Source: Terriglobia bacterium (lineage in GTDB: Bacteria > Acidobacteriota > Terriglobia > Acidiferrales > UBA7541). Taken from it: a stretch of 64,000 bases of DNA. The DNA lies in NCBI GenBank assembly GCA_020073605.1, contig JAIQEW010000005.1, positions 264,754-328,753 of the forward strand, written 5' to 3'. The notes under the pieces were generated by a model. That model made no database searches. It had not been told where the DNA came from and saw only the letters and a list, made by a program, of their open reading frames with translations. Of this stretch, positions 38,911-48,453 are shown one piece after another (position 1 is the stretch's first letter; every line of letters starts with the position of its first letter). The position numbers were made by a program, and so were the translations under genes.

Positions 38911-39948
38911 ATGACATCCTGGCTTGAACGAAAAATCCATCGCTACGAGCGCATGCGTTTTGCGCAGGAGCCGAACCGCCGCACGCTGCCGTTCGACTGG
39001 GGGCTCGAGCACATCGGCGGCGCCAGCCACCCGGAACCTCGCGCCTTCCTTGAGCGATTTGTCACGGAAGCCGTCGCGCAGAGCGACGACTGGTACGCGG
39101 TCACGCCCGCCAGCGACTACGCGCTTGCCGACAACGTCCTCACGTTCACCAGCGCCATTGCTTCGCCTTGGCCCGAGAACAACCGCGTTCACGCCCAGCT
39201 TTTTCCCGCGCGGCGCAACGACAAGGCGAAGGGGCCGGCGGTCGTGGTCCTCGCGCAATGGAACGCGCGCTGGGAAGAGCAGCAGAACGTCTGCCGCTGG
39301 CTGAACCGCCTCGGCATCACGGCGATCAAGATGAGCCTGCCGTATCACGACCGGCGCGCCATCCCCGGTCACCCGCGCGCCGACCACCTCGTGGGCCCCA
39401 ACATCGGCCTCACGATGCAGGCGGGCCGCCAGGCGGTCGCGGACGTTCGCCGTACGCTCCGCTGGCTCCAGCAGCAGGGCTACAACCGCCTCGGCGTCCT
39501 CGGCACGAGTATCGGCTCGGCGATCGGATTCATCACCATGTGCCACGAGCCTGCCTTGCGCGCGGGTGCCTTCTTGCACGCCTCGACTTACTTCGGCGAG
39601 GTCGTCAGCCATGGCCTCACGACGCAGAACGTGTGGGAATCGCTTCAGACCGGCGTCTCCCGCGAGGAGTTGCGCCACTATTGGTCACCCATCAGCCCCT
39701 TCCCGTACATCTCGAAGCTGCGCAACGGGAACGGCGCGGGCAAGAAACTTCTGCTGATCACCGGGCGCTACGACCCGACATTCTGGCCCGAATTCACCGA
39801 CGCGCTCTTGGAAAAGCTCCGCGGCGAGCAAGTGGAATTCGAAAACCTGTCGTTGCCGTGCGGGCACTACTCATTGGGGGTTGCGCCCTTCAGCTACGTC
39901 GCCGGCCTTCGCTTTGGTAGATTTCTTCGACGGGCTCTTGCAGAGTGA
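38911..39948 (+). CDS. Alpha/beta hydrolase-family protein
   Basis: A 345-residue protein from ATG 38911, the start matched by the upstream partial copy. It has PAVVVLAQWNARWEEQQNVC (a substrate-side strand), the nucleophile elbow GVLGTSIGSAIG (Ser within GTSIGS), the acid region LLLITGRYDPTFWPEF and a late His in LPCGHYSLG. These are the elements of an acyl/ester hydrolase, but the sequence belongs to a poorly described group and the substrate is unknown. The C-terminus lies 9 bp from the hutH stop on the other strand. Confidence 0.8.
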   Translation: MTSWLERKIHRYERMRFAQEPNRRTLPFDWGLEHIGGASHPEPRAFLERFVTEAVAQSDDWYAVTPASDYALADNVLTFTSAIASPWPENNRVHAQLFPARRNDKAKGPAVVVLAQWNARWEEQQNVCRWLNRLGITAIKMSLPYHDRRAIPGHPRADHLVGPNIGLTMQAGRQAVADVRRTLRWLQQQGYNRLGVLGTSIGSAIGFITMCHEPALRAGAFLHASTYFGEVVSHGLTTQNVWESLQTGVSREELRHYWSPISPFPYISKLRNGNGAGKKLLLITGRYDPTFWPEFTDALLEKLRGEQVEFENLSLPCGHYSLGVAPFSYVAGLRFGRFLRRALAE

Positions 39949-39957
39949 GGATCGTCG

Positions 39958-41475
39958 CTAGCGGAGCAATGCGATGAATTTCCCGGCGGCAATAGCGCGT
40001 GCGACCGCTTCGATGTCCGGAGCCAGCGACCGGTCGGCGTTCACGGATTCGGAAACCGACCGCACGATATCGTAGGCCTTCTTCGTCTCCGGGCCGGGCC
40101 GCAGCGGCGATAAGAGGTCGATGCCCTGGCATGCCGCCAGCAATTCGATCGCGAGAATATTGCGCAGATTGGCGAGCATCGGTTCGAGCCTTCGCGCCGC
40201 ACCCATTCCCATCGAAACGTAATCTTCCTGGTTCGCCGACGTGGGAATGGAATCCACGGAATGAGCGGCGGCGAGCGCCTTCATCTCGCTCGCGAGCGCC
40301 GCGGCTGTGACCTGCATGATCATGAAGCCTGAATTGAGCCCGGCGTGGCGCACTAGGAACGCCGGCAACTGGCTCGTCTGCGGGTTCGTCATCTGCTCGG
40401 TGCGCCGCTCGGAAATTCCCCCGAGCGTCGCGAGCGCAACGGCCAAATGGTCCGCGGCCATCGCGAGCGGCTGGCCGTGGAAGTTCCCCCCGCTGATCAC
40501 TTCGCCGGAATCAGCAAAGACCAATGGATTGTCTGTCGCGCTGTTGAGCTCGATCGCGAGCGTGGCGCGGACATGTGCCAGCGCATCGCGCACGGCCCCG
40601 TGTACCTGGGGCGCGCAGCGCAGGCTGTAAGGATCCTGCACGCGCGAATCTTTGTCTGGCGAGCGGTGCGACTCGCGGATTTCGCTGCCGCGGTTCATCC
40701 GCTCGATGTTTCGCGCTGTGACGGCCTGTCCGGCATGGGGACGCACCTTCGCGATGCGCGCATCGAACGCCGAAGGGCTTCCGCGCAGCGCATCGAGCGA
40801 CAGTGCCGTCGCCACGTCCGCCGTGTCCACTGCGATTTCCGCCTGGCGCAAGCCGAGCGCCAGCAGCGCGAGCATCGCCTGCGTGCCGTTGAGCAGCGCG
40901 AGGCCCTCTTTCGCTTCGAGCACGAGTGGGGTGATTCCGGCCAGCCGCATCGCTTGCGCTCCGGTCATTGAGCGGCCTTGAAAGGTGGCATGCCCCTCGC
41001 CAATCACCACCAGCGCGAGGTGTGCGAGCGGAGCGAGGTCACCCGACGCGCCGACGGACCCTTGCGAAGGAATGATGGGATGCACGCCGCGGTTCAGCAT
41101 GGCGACGAGCGTCTCCGCCACCACGGGCCGCACGCCCGAAAACCCTTTGGCGATTGCATTCGCCCGCAACGCCAGCATCGCGCGGGTGGCGTGCTCGCTA
41201 AGAGGCGCGCCAACGCCGCACGCGTGGCTTCTCACGAGATTGAGCTGGAGATGGCGGATTTCGTCGTGCGAAATCCGAGTGGTGGCCATCTTTCCGAAGC
41301 CGGTGGTCACGCCGTACACGGCCGCGTCATTCTCAATCAGCCGCGCGATCACGGCCCGCGAGGCGTTCATTCGATTGTGCGCAGCTAGGGGAATTTCTGC
41401 TTCGGCGCCGTCGAAGACGATGCGATAAAGATCCTCGAGCGTGAGGCGCTCGCCGTCGATTTGAACCCCACTCAC
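39958..41475 (-). CDS. hutH: Histidine ammonia-lyase
   Basis: A 505-residue enzyme that removes ammonia from L-histidine to give urocanate. The MIO cofactor triad is in GSVGASGDLAPLAHLALV (Ala-Ser-Gly), and YGVTTGFGKM, GTQAMLA and the GGNFHGQPLAMAADHL segment are intact. Normal length. It is the distal gene of the acyl-CoA operon and overlaps the methyltransferase by 4 bp (ATGA). The other hut genes (hutU, hutI, hutG) are not in the window, so the gene seems to be recruited into the amino-acid catabolic operon. Confidence 0.93.
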   Translation of the reverse strand: MSGVQIDGERLTLEDLYRIVFDGAEAEIPLAAHNRMNASRAVIARLIENDAAVYGVTTGFGKMATTRISHDEIRHLQLNLVRSHACGVGAPLSEHATRAMLALRANAIAKGFSGVRPVVAETLVAMLNRGVHPIIPSQGSVGASGDLAPLAHLALVVIGEGHATFQGRSMTGAQAMRLAGITPLVLEAKEGLALLNGTQAMLALLALGLRQAEIAVDTADVATALSLDALRGSPSAFDARIAKVRPHAGQAVTARNIERMNRGSEIRESHRSPDKDSRVQDPYSLRCAPQVHGAVRDALAHVRATLAIELNSATDNPLVFADSGEVISGGNFHGQPLAMAADHLAVALATLGGISERRTEQMTNPQTSQLPAFLVRHAGLNSGFMIMQVTAAALASEMKALAAAHSVDSIPTSANQEDYVSMGMGAARRLEPMLANLRNILAIELLAACQGIDLLSPLRPGPETKKAYDIVRSVSESVNADRSLAPDIEAVARAIAAGKFIALLR

Positions 41476-42341
41476 GTCCGCACGCCCGTGCCGATCACGA
41501 TCTCGAGCGGCATCGTGATCACTTTGCCGTCCGAGATCTTTCGAAGCCCGGCGAAGATCTCAGCCTCCGCCTTCGCGCGGGTTTCGGGAGTCAGTTTGGC
41601 TACGAGCGGTCGAAACGGCGCCGCAACCTCCGTGAACTGGTGCCAATACTCCTCCGGCGATCCCGCCCAACGCCCCTGCACCGTTCGCACTTCTTCCTTT
41701 ACGTCCGCAAATCCAGCGGCCTTGAGCCGGCTTTCGAGCAGGCCGCGCTCGCCGAACATGAACGCATGCGGCGCATCGGGATCGGGCGGGGGCACTTCAA
41801 CGTACTTGAGCAGGATGCCGACTGTCGTCGAAAAAAACGCCTGCTCTCGGGTGCCCCAGACGACGAACGCGACGCGCCCGCCGGGCTTCAAGACTCTGCG
41901 GCATTCCTGGAACGCCTTCACCTGATCGGGGAAGAACATCACGCCGAAGCGGCAAGTGACGACGTCGAAGGATTGGTCCGGGAAGGGAAGCGACTCGACA
42001 TTGGCGACCCTGAAATCGATGTTGCGCAGCCCACGCGCGCGCGCCAATTCCTCAGCGAGGCCGATCATTCCCGGGCCCAGGTCGGTGGCCGTCACATGGC
42101 CGGACGGTCCTACGGCCTCGGCAACCGAAAGCGCCGGATCGCCCACGCCGCTCGCCAGGTCCAGCACGTGCATTCCGGATCGCAAGCGCGCCGCTTCGAG
42201 AACGGCCTCGGTGGCGCCGCGTGTGAACGCAGCCATCTGGGCATGCCATTTCCGCCATGCCGCGACGGTCTGCTGGTCGGTCCACTCCTCGCGCAGCTTT
42301 TCGCGGAACTTTTCAACCTTTGCGGGATCAATAGCGCTCAT
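41472..42341 (-). CDS. Class I SAM-dependent methyltransferase
   Basis: A 289-residue methyltransferase. Motif I is VLDLASGVGDPALSVAEAVG, followed by TATDLGPGMIGLAEELARA and FDVVTCRFGVMFFPD. It resembles UbiE/COQ5-like and sterol-type methyltransferases, but the substrate is uncertain. The ribosome-binding site (GGAGG) sits in a palindrome CCTCCATGGAGG (42348-42359) upstream. It lies between the thioesterase and hutH; its role in the operon is unclear. Confidence 0.85.
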   Translation of the reverse strand: MSAIDPAKVEKFREKLREEWTDQQTVAAWRKWHAQMAAFTRGATEAVLEAARLRSGMHVLDLASGVGDPALSVAEAVGPSGHVTATDLGPGMIGLAEELARARGLRNIDFRVANVESLPFPDQSFDVVTCRFGVMFFPDQVKAFQECRRVLKPGGRVAFVVWGTREQAFFSTTVGILLKYVEVPPPDPDAPHAFMFGERGLLESRLKAAGFADVKEEVRTVQGRWAGSPEEYWHQFTEVAAPFRPLVAKLTPETRAKAEAEIFAGLRKISDGKVITMPLEIVIGTGVRT

Positions 42342-42369
42342 TAGCGGCCTCCATGGAGGAATCGGATCC

Positions 42370-42387
42370 CCGCCTTAAGGCGCGGGG
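42370..42387. repeat. Palindrome CCGCCttaaGGCG at the thioesterase stop
   Basis: The bases CCGCC-TTAA-GGCG(C)GG form a hairpin whose loop contains the thioesterase stop codon. The same 13-bp core occurs at 62430-62443 inside the M61 peptidase signal-peptide region. It is probably a copy of a dispersed palindromic repeat. Confidence 0.4.
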
Positions 42388-42803
42388 TGCTTATGCGTGC
42401 CGGTGTGAAAATACTTCAGGTACTTCTCGGGAATCGATTTCGGCCGGCCCTGACGATCGCAAACCACGTGCAGCGTTTCGCCCGTGGCAATCAGCTCGCC
42501 CGATCCCTGATGGATGATCTCGTAGCCGAAGCGGAGGGTGCGCCGGTGCGATTCGACAACGCGCGTCCGCACGGTGAGGAGATCATCGAAGCGCGCAGGG
42601 CGCTTGTACCGGCAGGAAGCCTCCGCAACGACCATCAGGCAATCATCCTCAATTTCCATCTGCTTGTAGGTGAATCCCAGGTGCCGGCAAAGCTCCACGC
42701 GGCCGACCTCGAACCACGTGAAGTAGTTGCCGTAATAGACCACGCCCATCTGGTCCGTTTCGGCGTAGCGCACGCGGATCGTGGCGTCGGCGTAGTCTTT
42801 CAT
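42375..42803 (-). CDS. Acyl-CoA thioesterase (YbgC/FadM-like hotdog)
   Basis: A 142-residue 4HBT-type hotdog protein. The signature YAETDQMGVVYYGNYFTWFE contains the conserved Asp and the YGNYF helix start. It would hydrolyse short- or medium-chain acyl-CoA. It lies directly after enoyl-CoA hydratase (7 bp) in the same operon, so it may release acyl groups that accumulate. The stop codon lies in a palindrome. Confidence 0.88.
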   Translation of the reverse strand: MKDYADATIRVRYAETDQMGVVYYGNYFTWFEVGRVELCRHLGFTYKQMEIEDDCLMVVAEASCRYKRPARFDDLLTVRTRVVESHRRTLRFGYEIIHQGSGELIATGETLHVVCDRQGRPKSIPEKYLKYFHTGTHKHPAP

Positions 42804-42810
42804 CGCGCGC

Positions 42811-43593
42811 TCACCCTCCTCCCCACTTAGGCGGCCTTTTTTCGAGGAACGCTGCGATGCCCTCGCGGAAATCGGGCGTCGTGCGAATGTCGGCGTTGGC
42901 TTCTAGGGCGACTTCCAGTTCCGCGCGGATGGCTACCTTGTCGAAATTCAGGAGCAGTTTCTTCGTCTGTGCGACGGCAGTCGGGCTCGCTGCGAGCAAC
43001 AGGCCGGCGATTTCACGCGCCCGCGGCATCAGCGCTTCCATTGGGACCACTTCGGTAAGCAGCCCGATGCGGTGCGCCTCCGCCGCGTCGATGATCCTTC
43101 CGGTCAAGAGCAGGTCCCGCACGTGCTTGTCGGAGATCTTCCGGCGCAGGAAGACGGCAACGATCGCAGGCATGAACCCGAGCTTGACCTCGGTGTATCC
43201 GAACTTAGCCTCGGGCACTGCGAGCGTCAAATCAGCCAGCGTGGCGATTCCGCATCCTCCGGCAATGGCCGAGCCGTTCACCGCCGCGATGATCGGCTTC
43301 GGAAAGCTGTACAGCCTGTAAAACATCTTCGTGATGCGCCGCGCATCTTCCAGGTTTTTCTGTTGTGTCTGCTTTGCCAGGTGCTGCAGCTCATCGAGAT
43401 CCATCCCGGCGCAGAAGGCTTTTCCCGACCCGGTCAGAATCACAACGCGCGCCGAGCCTTCTTCAGCCTGATCGAGCGCGCCGAGAAGGTCCGTCACCAT
43501 CTGCGCGGAGATCGCATTGCGCTTCTCCGGCACGGTCAGCGCGATCGTGGCGATCTGATCGTCGCACTGGTACGTCAGTGTTGGATAGCCCAT
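42811..43593 (-). CDS. Enoyl-CoA hydratase/isomerase family protein
   Basis: A 260-residue crotonase-fold enzyme with the oxyanion-hole segments GSGKAFCAGMDLDEL and AVNGSAIAGGCGIATLADLT, and GYTEVKLGFMPAIVAVFL after them. Normal length. Neighbours (acyl-CoA carboxyltransferase and HMG-CoA lyase family) suggest the methylglutaconyl-CoA hydratase step of leucine breakdown, but this cannot be separated by sequence from other enoyl-CoA hydratases. Confidence 0.88.
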   Translation of the reverse strand: MGYPTLTYQCDDQIATIALTVPEKRNAISAQMVTDLLGALDQAEEGSARVVILTGSGKAFCAGMDLDELQHLAKQTQQKNLEDARRITKMFYRLYSFPKPIIAAVNGSAIAGGCGIATLADLTLAVPEAKFGYTEVKLGFMPAIVAVFLRRKISDKHVRDLLLTGRIIDAAEAHRIGLLTEVVPMEALMPRAREIAGLLLAASPTAVAQTKKLLLNFDKVAIRAELEVALEANADIRTTPDFREGIAAFLEKRPPKWGGG

Positions 43594-43612
43594 TTCCCGC
43601 CTGCTCCAAAGA

Positions 43613-44518
43613 TCAATTCGGCTTTGCAGCCTCGGATTCGTGCGCGTACTTCTCGCGCAATTCGCCGGTCATGGCGCACGCCACAGCGAGCGACTTCGTA
43701 TCGATGCCGGTCGCGACACCGCGCGCCGCCAGGGTCGGGAGCACGATCTCGGTCGGAATATTTCCCGCGAGCGCATCACCAGCAAACGGGCAGCCGCCGA
43801 GTCCCGTGAGGGCGCCGTCGAACCGTCTGCAACCAGCCTCATACGCCGCGAGTACTTTTTCGGCAGCGCTCTCGGGCCGGCTGTGCAGATGGACGCCGAT
43901 CTCGACTCCCGCGACGCAGTCTTTCACCGCGCGGTATAGATGCGCGACATCCTCGGGCGACGCGGTGCCCACGGTGTCCGCCAGCGAAACGGTGCGCACG
44001 CCCACGTCCTTCAGCCACACGAGCGCATCTTCGACGATTTCCGGACCCCAGGGTTCGTCGTACGGGTTGCCGAACGCCATGGAGATGTAAACCACCAGCT
44101 TCCTCCCCGCCGCCTTGGTCTCGCGCTGGAGTTTTTCGACCAGCGCGCGTGATTCGGCGCGTGACATGTTTGCATTTGCGCGCCGGAAGTAGGCGGAAAT
44201 TGAATACGGGTAGCCGAGGGTCGTCACGCCGGGAGCGGAGAGTGCGCGGTCAAGCCCCTGGTCGTTGACCACGATGCCGATGATCTCCGGCGCTTCGCCC
44301 GAGGGAAGCTTCACCCGGCTTAGCTCTTGCATCACGGCGTCGCTATCCGCCATCTGCGGCACGTGCTTGGGCGAAACGAAACTGACTGCGTCGATGTGGC
44401 GAAAACCCAGCTTCACGAGCCCGGTCAAATACTTCACCTTCTCGTCCGTCGGAATCACGTGCGTCAGGCCCTGCCATGCATCGCGCGGGCATTCCACGAT
44501 CGTCACCGTATCCGCCAT
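43613..44518 (-). CDS. Hydroxymethylglutaryl-CoA lyase
   Basis: A 301-residue HMGL-like TIM-barrel protein starting at ATG 44518 ([18 protein letters not shown]); longer frames upstream overlap the carboxylase. Signature residues: ECPRDAWQG with the metal Asp, VHLHSRPE (His ligands) and the loop GLGGCPFAGDALAGNIPTE with the catalytic Cys. It would split HMG-CoA into acetoacetate and acetyl-CoA, the last step of leucine degradation. The start overlaps the carboxylase stop (ATGA). The related 2-isopropylmalate synthases are longer and lack GGCP, so HMG-CoA lyase is preferred. Confidence 0.88.
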   Translation of the reverse strand: MADTVTIVECPRDAWQGLTHVIPTDEKVKYLTGLVKLGFRHIDAVSFVSPKHVPQMADSDAVMQELSRVKLPSGEAPEIIGIVVNDQGLDRALSAPGVTTLGYPYSISAYFRRANANMSRAESRALVEKLQRETKAAGRKLVVYISMAFGNPYDEPWGPEIVEDALVWLKDVGVRTVSLADTVGTASPEDVAHLYRAVKDCVAGVEIGVHLHSRPESAAEKVLAAYEAGCRRFDGALTGLGGCPFAGDALAGNIPTEIVLPTLAARGVATGIDTKSLAVACAMTGELREKYAHESEAAKPN

Positions 44519-46230
44519 CAGGTCTGCAACACTCCCGTCTTGAATTCGGCGACGTGCGGATTCAGGGCGGCAGACTCCAGCGCCTCGATCAAGGCTTCGC
44601 GCGTGTGCGCCGGGTCGATGATGGCGTCCACCCACAATCGCGCCGCGGCGTAGCGCGGATCGGTTTGGCGCTCGTAGGTCGCGCGGATCGATTCGTACAG
44701 CTCTTTCTTGTCTTTCTCAGTTAGCTTCTTGCCTTCGCGCTCGAGCTGCTTGATCCGGAGCTCCACCAGCGTCCCGGCGGCCGATTCGCCGCTCATGACG
44801 GCGTAGCGCGCCGTCGGCCACGCGAACATGAACCGCGGGTCGTACGCCTTTCCGCACATCGCATAATGGCCCGCGCCGAAAGTGCCGCCGCAGATCACGG
44901 TAATCTTGGGCACCACGCTGTTCGCCACCGCGTTGACCATTTTCGCGCCCGCGCGGATGATCCCGCTCCCCTCGGCTTCCTTGCCGACCATGAATCCGTT
45001 CACATCATGCAGAAAAATGAGCGGCACCAGGTGCTGGTTGCAATCGAGGATGAACCGCGCGGCCTTGTCCGCGGATTCCGTGTAGATCACCCCGCCGAAC
45101 TCGATTCGCTTTTCGCCGCTGCCCGGGGCCGCGACGGTCACGTTCTTCTTCTGGTTTGCGACGATTCCAACCGCCCAGCCACCGATCCGCGCGTATCCGC
45201 ACACGACCGTCTGCCCCCGTTCCGCGCGGTATTCTTCGAATTTGCTGCCGTCCACCATCCGGGCGATGATTTCGCGCACGTCGTACTGCTTCGAGGGATC
45301 CGCGGAAAAAATCCCGTAGATCTCGTCCGCCGGGTATGCGGGCGGCTCGGCTGCCTTGTGGTCGAATGGCGCCCCGGGCGGATGGCCAATCTTATCGACG
45401 AGCGCTCGCAGGCGCTCGATGCAAGCCACGTCGTTCGGCTCGCGGAAATCGACGGTCCCGCTTGTCTGCGCATGCATCTGCGCGCCGCCGAGCTCTTCCG
45501 CCGAGCTTTTCTGTCCGATGGCCGCCTGCACCAGAGCAGGCCCCGCGAGAAAAAGGCCGCTGCCTTCGGTCATCAGGATGTGGTCGCACATGACGGGCAG
45601 GTACGCGCCGCCCGCGACGCACATGCCCATGATCGCGGTGATCTGCGGGATTCCCATCGCGCTCATCACGGCGTTGTTGCGGAAGACGCGCCCGAAATCG
45701 TCGGTGTCTGGAAACACATCCTCTTGCAGCGGCAGAAAAACACCCGCTGAATCGACAAGGTAGATCGTGGGGATGCGGTTTTCGATGGCGATGTTCTGCG
45801 CGCGGATCACCTTCTTGGCGGTCATGGGGAAGAACGCGCCGGCTTTCACCGTTGCGTCGTTGGCGATGAGCATAACGCGGCGGCCCGCCACGCGACCAAG
45901 CCCTGTGACCGTGCCTGCAGCAGGAGCGCCGCCCCATTCCTCATACATTTCGAACGCTGCGTAGATCCCCAGCTCGAAGAACTCGGTCTTGGGGTCGATC
46001 AATTTCGCGATGCGCTCGCGCGCCGTCAATCGGCCCTTCTTGTGCTGCGTTTCAATGGCCTTCGGACCGCCGCCCTGCCGGATTTTCTCTTCTTCGTTCT
46101 TGATTTCGGTGAGCCGGTCGATCAGCGCGCGGCTGTTCTTCTGGAACGAGGCGGCTTTGGTATCGAGGCGTGTTCCGATGACTGTCCCAGCCACGGCGCG
46201 CGCCTCGTCGGAATCTGTCTTCAGCGTCAA
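44518..46230 (-). CDS. Biotin-dependent acyl-CoA carboxylase carboxyltransferase subunit (MCC/PCC beta)
   Basis: A 570-residue carboxyltransferase. The start is placed at TTG 46230 because AGGGAG lies 8 bp upstream and family homology begins there; a continuous frame reaches into the previous gene only because that gene is frameshifted. Family segments: [74 protein letters not shown] and [19 protein letters not shown]. These resemble methylcrotonyl-CoA carboxylase beta more than propionyl-CoA carboxylase. The biotin carboxylase partner is not in the window. Product feeds the hydratase and HMG-CoA lyase downstream. Confidence 0.88.
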   Translation of the reverse strand: MTLKTDSDEARAVAGTVIGTRLDTKAASFQKNSRALIDRLTEIKNEEEKIRQGGGPKAIETQHKKGRLTARERIAKLIDPKTEFFELGIYAAFEMYEEWGGAPAAGTVTGLGRVAGRRVMLIANDATVKAGAFFPMTAKKVIRAQNIAIENRIPTIYLVDSAGVFLPLQEDVFPDTDDFGRVFRNNAVMSAMGIPQITAIMGMCVAGGAYLPVMCDHILMTEGSGLFLAGPALVQAAIGQKSSAEELGGAQMHAQTSGTVDFREPNDVACIERLRALVDKIGHPPGAPFDHKAAEPPAYPADEIYGIFSADPSKQYDVREIIARMVDGSKFEEYRAERGQTVVCGYARIGGWAVGIVANQKKNVTVAAPGSGEKRIEFGGVIYTESADKAARFILDCNQHLVPLIFLHDVNGFMVGKEAEGSGIIRAGAKMVNAVANSVVPKITVICGGTFGAGHYAMCGKAYDPRFMFAWPTARYAVMSGESAAGTLVELRIKQLEREGKKLTEKDKKELYESIRATYERQTDPRYAAARLWVDAIIDPAHTREALIEALESAALNPHVAEFKTGVLQT

Positions 46231-46231
46231 A

Positions 46232-46611
46232 TCAGGCTCCCTGCGGGGCGGCGGCCACGCGCTGGCGAATGAAATCGACGCCGCGATGCCGGCCTTTTTC
46301 AATCCCGGGATGTCGGCCTCCGGGATGATTCCGCCGATCAGCACGGTGACGTCCGTCATGCCCTTGGCGCGCAGGAGGTCCATCAGCCGCGCGCAAAGCG
46401 TGTTGTGCGCGCCCGAGAGAATCGAAAGGCCGATGACGTCGACGTCCTCTTGAAGCGCCGCCGATGCGATCATCTCCGGCGTCTGGCGCAGGCCGGTATA
46501 GATCACTTCCATCCCGGCGTCGCGCAGCGCGCGCGCGATCACTTTTGCGCCGCGGTCGTGCCCGTCGAGGCCCGGCTTCGCAATCAGCACCCGTATCTTC
46601 TTGTCCACCAT
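46232..46611 (-). pseudogene. Methylmalonyl-CoA mutase B12-binding subunit with internal deletion/frameshift
   Basis: The first 110 codons from ATG 46611 ([20 protein letters not shown]) encode a cobalamin-binding domain with the DxHxxG motif (DGHDRG) and [16 protein letters not shown]. Just after LKKAGIA the expected IFGPGT-type segment is missing and the original C-terminus continues in another reading frame ([15 protein letters not shown], stop at 46232-46234). So a short deletion of about a dozen codons with a frame change has occurred. As written, the frame reads into the carboxylase. Function is probably impaired unless this is an assembly error. Confidence 0.72.
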
Positions 46612-46685
46612 GTTCGTGCAAGGATACTTCAAAACCTTCGGAAATGTGTCTGGGCAGGTGTGTTTGGTGGGGCCTTCCGAAAGGC

Positions 46686-48392
46686 CTAGGTGATCGCGGT
46701 TTCTTCGTAAACGCCGAAGGACTCGCGCATCGCGTCGCAGATTTCACCGAGAGTGGCGTACGCCTTCACGGCTTCGTAGAGATGCGGCATCAGGTTCTCG
46801 GAGCCGGGGGCGGCTTTACGCAAGGAATTCAATCGCCGCTCGACTTCGTCGTGCGACCGCTCGGCGCGCAGTCTCCGCAGCCGTTCCGCTTGGCTTTGCG
46901 CGACGGTCTCATTGATTTGCAGGATCTCGATCGGTTTCTCTTCGCCCACATAATCGTTCACGCCTACGATGATTTTCTCTTTTCGATCGACCGCCACTTG
47001 ATACAGGTACGCCGCGTCCGCGATCTCGCGTTGCGGGTAGCCGCGCTCGATGGCCGCCACCATCCCGCCGAGAGCGTCGATTTTGTCGATGTAGTCCCGC
47101 GCGCCACGCTCGATTTCGTTGGTCAGCGTCTCGACAAAATACGAGCCCCCGAACGGGTCGGCCGTACTTGTGACGCCGCTTTCGTGCGCGAGGATCTGTT
47201 GCGTGCGAAGGGCAATCGTCGCGGCGGATTCGGTCGGCAGCGCCCATGCTTCGTCGAGGGAATTCGTGTGCAGCGATTGCGTCCCGCCGAGCACGGCAGC
47301 GAGCGCCTGCACAGCGGTACGCACCACGTTGTTGTACGGCTGCTGCGCGGTGAGGGAGCATCCCGCCGTCTGCGCGTGGAATCGCAATGCCCACGATCTC
47401 GGATTCTTCGCGCCGAATCGTTCGCGCATCACGCTTTGCCAGATGCGCCGCGCCGCGCGGTACTTGGCGATCTCTTCGAAAAAGTCGTTGTGTGCGTTGA
47501 AGAAAAACGAGAGCCGCGGAGCGAAGTTATCTATCGCGAGCCCGCGCCGTACGCAATCCTCGACGTATTCGATGCCGTCTCGCAGCGTGAACGCCAGCTC
47601 CTGGATGGCCGTCGAGCCCGCCTCGCGAATGTGGTAGCCGCTGATGGAAATCGGATTGAATTTCGGCGTGTGCTTCGCGCCGAACTCGATCGTGTCGGTC
47701 ACCAGGCGCATCGACGGAGCCGGCGGGTAGATGTACTCCTTCTGCGCGATGTATTCCTTCAGGATGTCATTCTGGAGCGTTCCCGAGATCTTCTGCCAGC
47801 TGGCGCCCTGCTTTTCCGCGACCGCAAGGTACATCGCCCAAATCGGAGCCGCGGGCGAATTGATCGTCATCGAGGTCGTGACGTCCGCGAGCGGAATGTG
47901 GTCGAAAAGCGCCTCCATGTCCGCGAGGGAACTGATCGCCACGCCGCACTTTCCGACCTCGCCCTCAGCCAGCGAGTGGTCAGAGTCGTAGCCCATCAGC
48001 GTGGGTAGGTCGAATGCGACGGAGAGCCCGGTCTGGCCCTGCGAGAGCAGGTAGCGGAAGCGGCGGTTGGTATCCTCGGCGGCGCCGAAGCCGGCGAACT
48101 GCCGCATCGTCCACAGCCGCTCACGGTACATCGCCGGATGGATTCCGCGCGTATAGGGAGGCGATCCGGGCGCGCCGAGGTCGCGCTCCGGATTCCAGTC
48201 AGCCAGGTCGGCCCCGGTATAGAGTCGGCGGATCGGATGGCTTGAGACCGTGGTGAAATCAGCACAACGATCGGGAGACTTCTCGATCGCGGGCCGCAGC
48301 GTTCTTTCTTCCCACTCGCGTTCGGCGGCCGATGCCTGTCTCTGGGCCGCGGAAGCCGGAGCCTTCGGTTCTTTGCCGGCGTTCTCACTCAC
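46686..48392 (-). CDS. Methylmalonyl-CoA mutase, large (substrate-binding) subunit
   Basis: A 568-residue protein homologous to the catalytic chain of the two-chain mutase. Diagnostic segments: [79 protein letters not shown] and [20 protein letters not shown]. It lacks the B12-binding domain, which is encoded by the next gene at 46232-46611. It interconverts succinyl-CoA and methylmalonyl-CoA using adenosylcobalamin. First gene of the operon; MeaB, its protective GTPase, is at 54220-55173. The gene itself looks intact. Confidence 0.93.
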   Translation of the reverse strand: MSENAGKEPKAPASAAQRQASAAEREWEERTLRPAIEKSPDRCADFTTVSSHPIRRLYTGADLADWNPERDLGAPGSPPYTRGIHPAMYRERLWTMRQFAGFGAAEDTNRRFRYLLSQGQTGLSVAFDLPTLMGYDSDHSLAEGEVGKCGVAISSLADMEALFDHIPLADVTTSMTINSPAAPIWAMYLAVAEKQGASWQKISGTLQNDILKEYIAQKEYIYPPAPSMRLVTDTIEFGAKHTPKFNPISISGYHIREAGSTAIQELAFTLRDGIEYVEDCVRRGLAIDNFAPRLSFFFNAHNDFFEEIAKYRAARRIWQSVMRERFGAKNPRSWALRFHAQTAGCSLTAQQPYNNVVRTAVQALAAVLGGTQSLHTNSLDEAWALPTESAATIALRTQQILAHESGVTSTADPFGGSYFVETLTNEIERGARDYIDKIDALGGMVAAIERGYPQREIADAAYLYQVAVDRKEKIIVGVNDYVGEEKPIEILQINETVAQSQAERLRRLRAERSHDEVERRLNSLRKAAPGSENLMPHLYEAVKAYATLGEICDAMRESFGVYEETAIT

Positions 48393-48453
48393 GAAGCTGC
48401 GTCTCCCGATGCGAAGCGAAGGGAACCGCTGCGCGGCTTCAGACTAGCACGGG

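Noticed and set aside
44518..46632. One 704-codon frame that would be a mutase-carboxylase fusion protein
   Set aside because: The two parts are joined only by a frameshift in the mutase subunit gene; the carboxylase has its own AGGGAG and TTG start, and the real mutase C-terminus persists in another frame.
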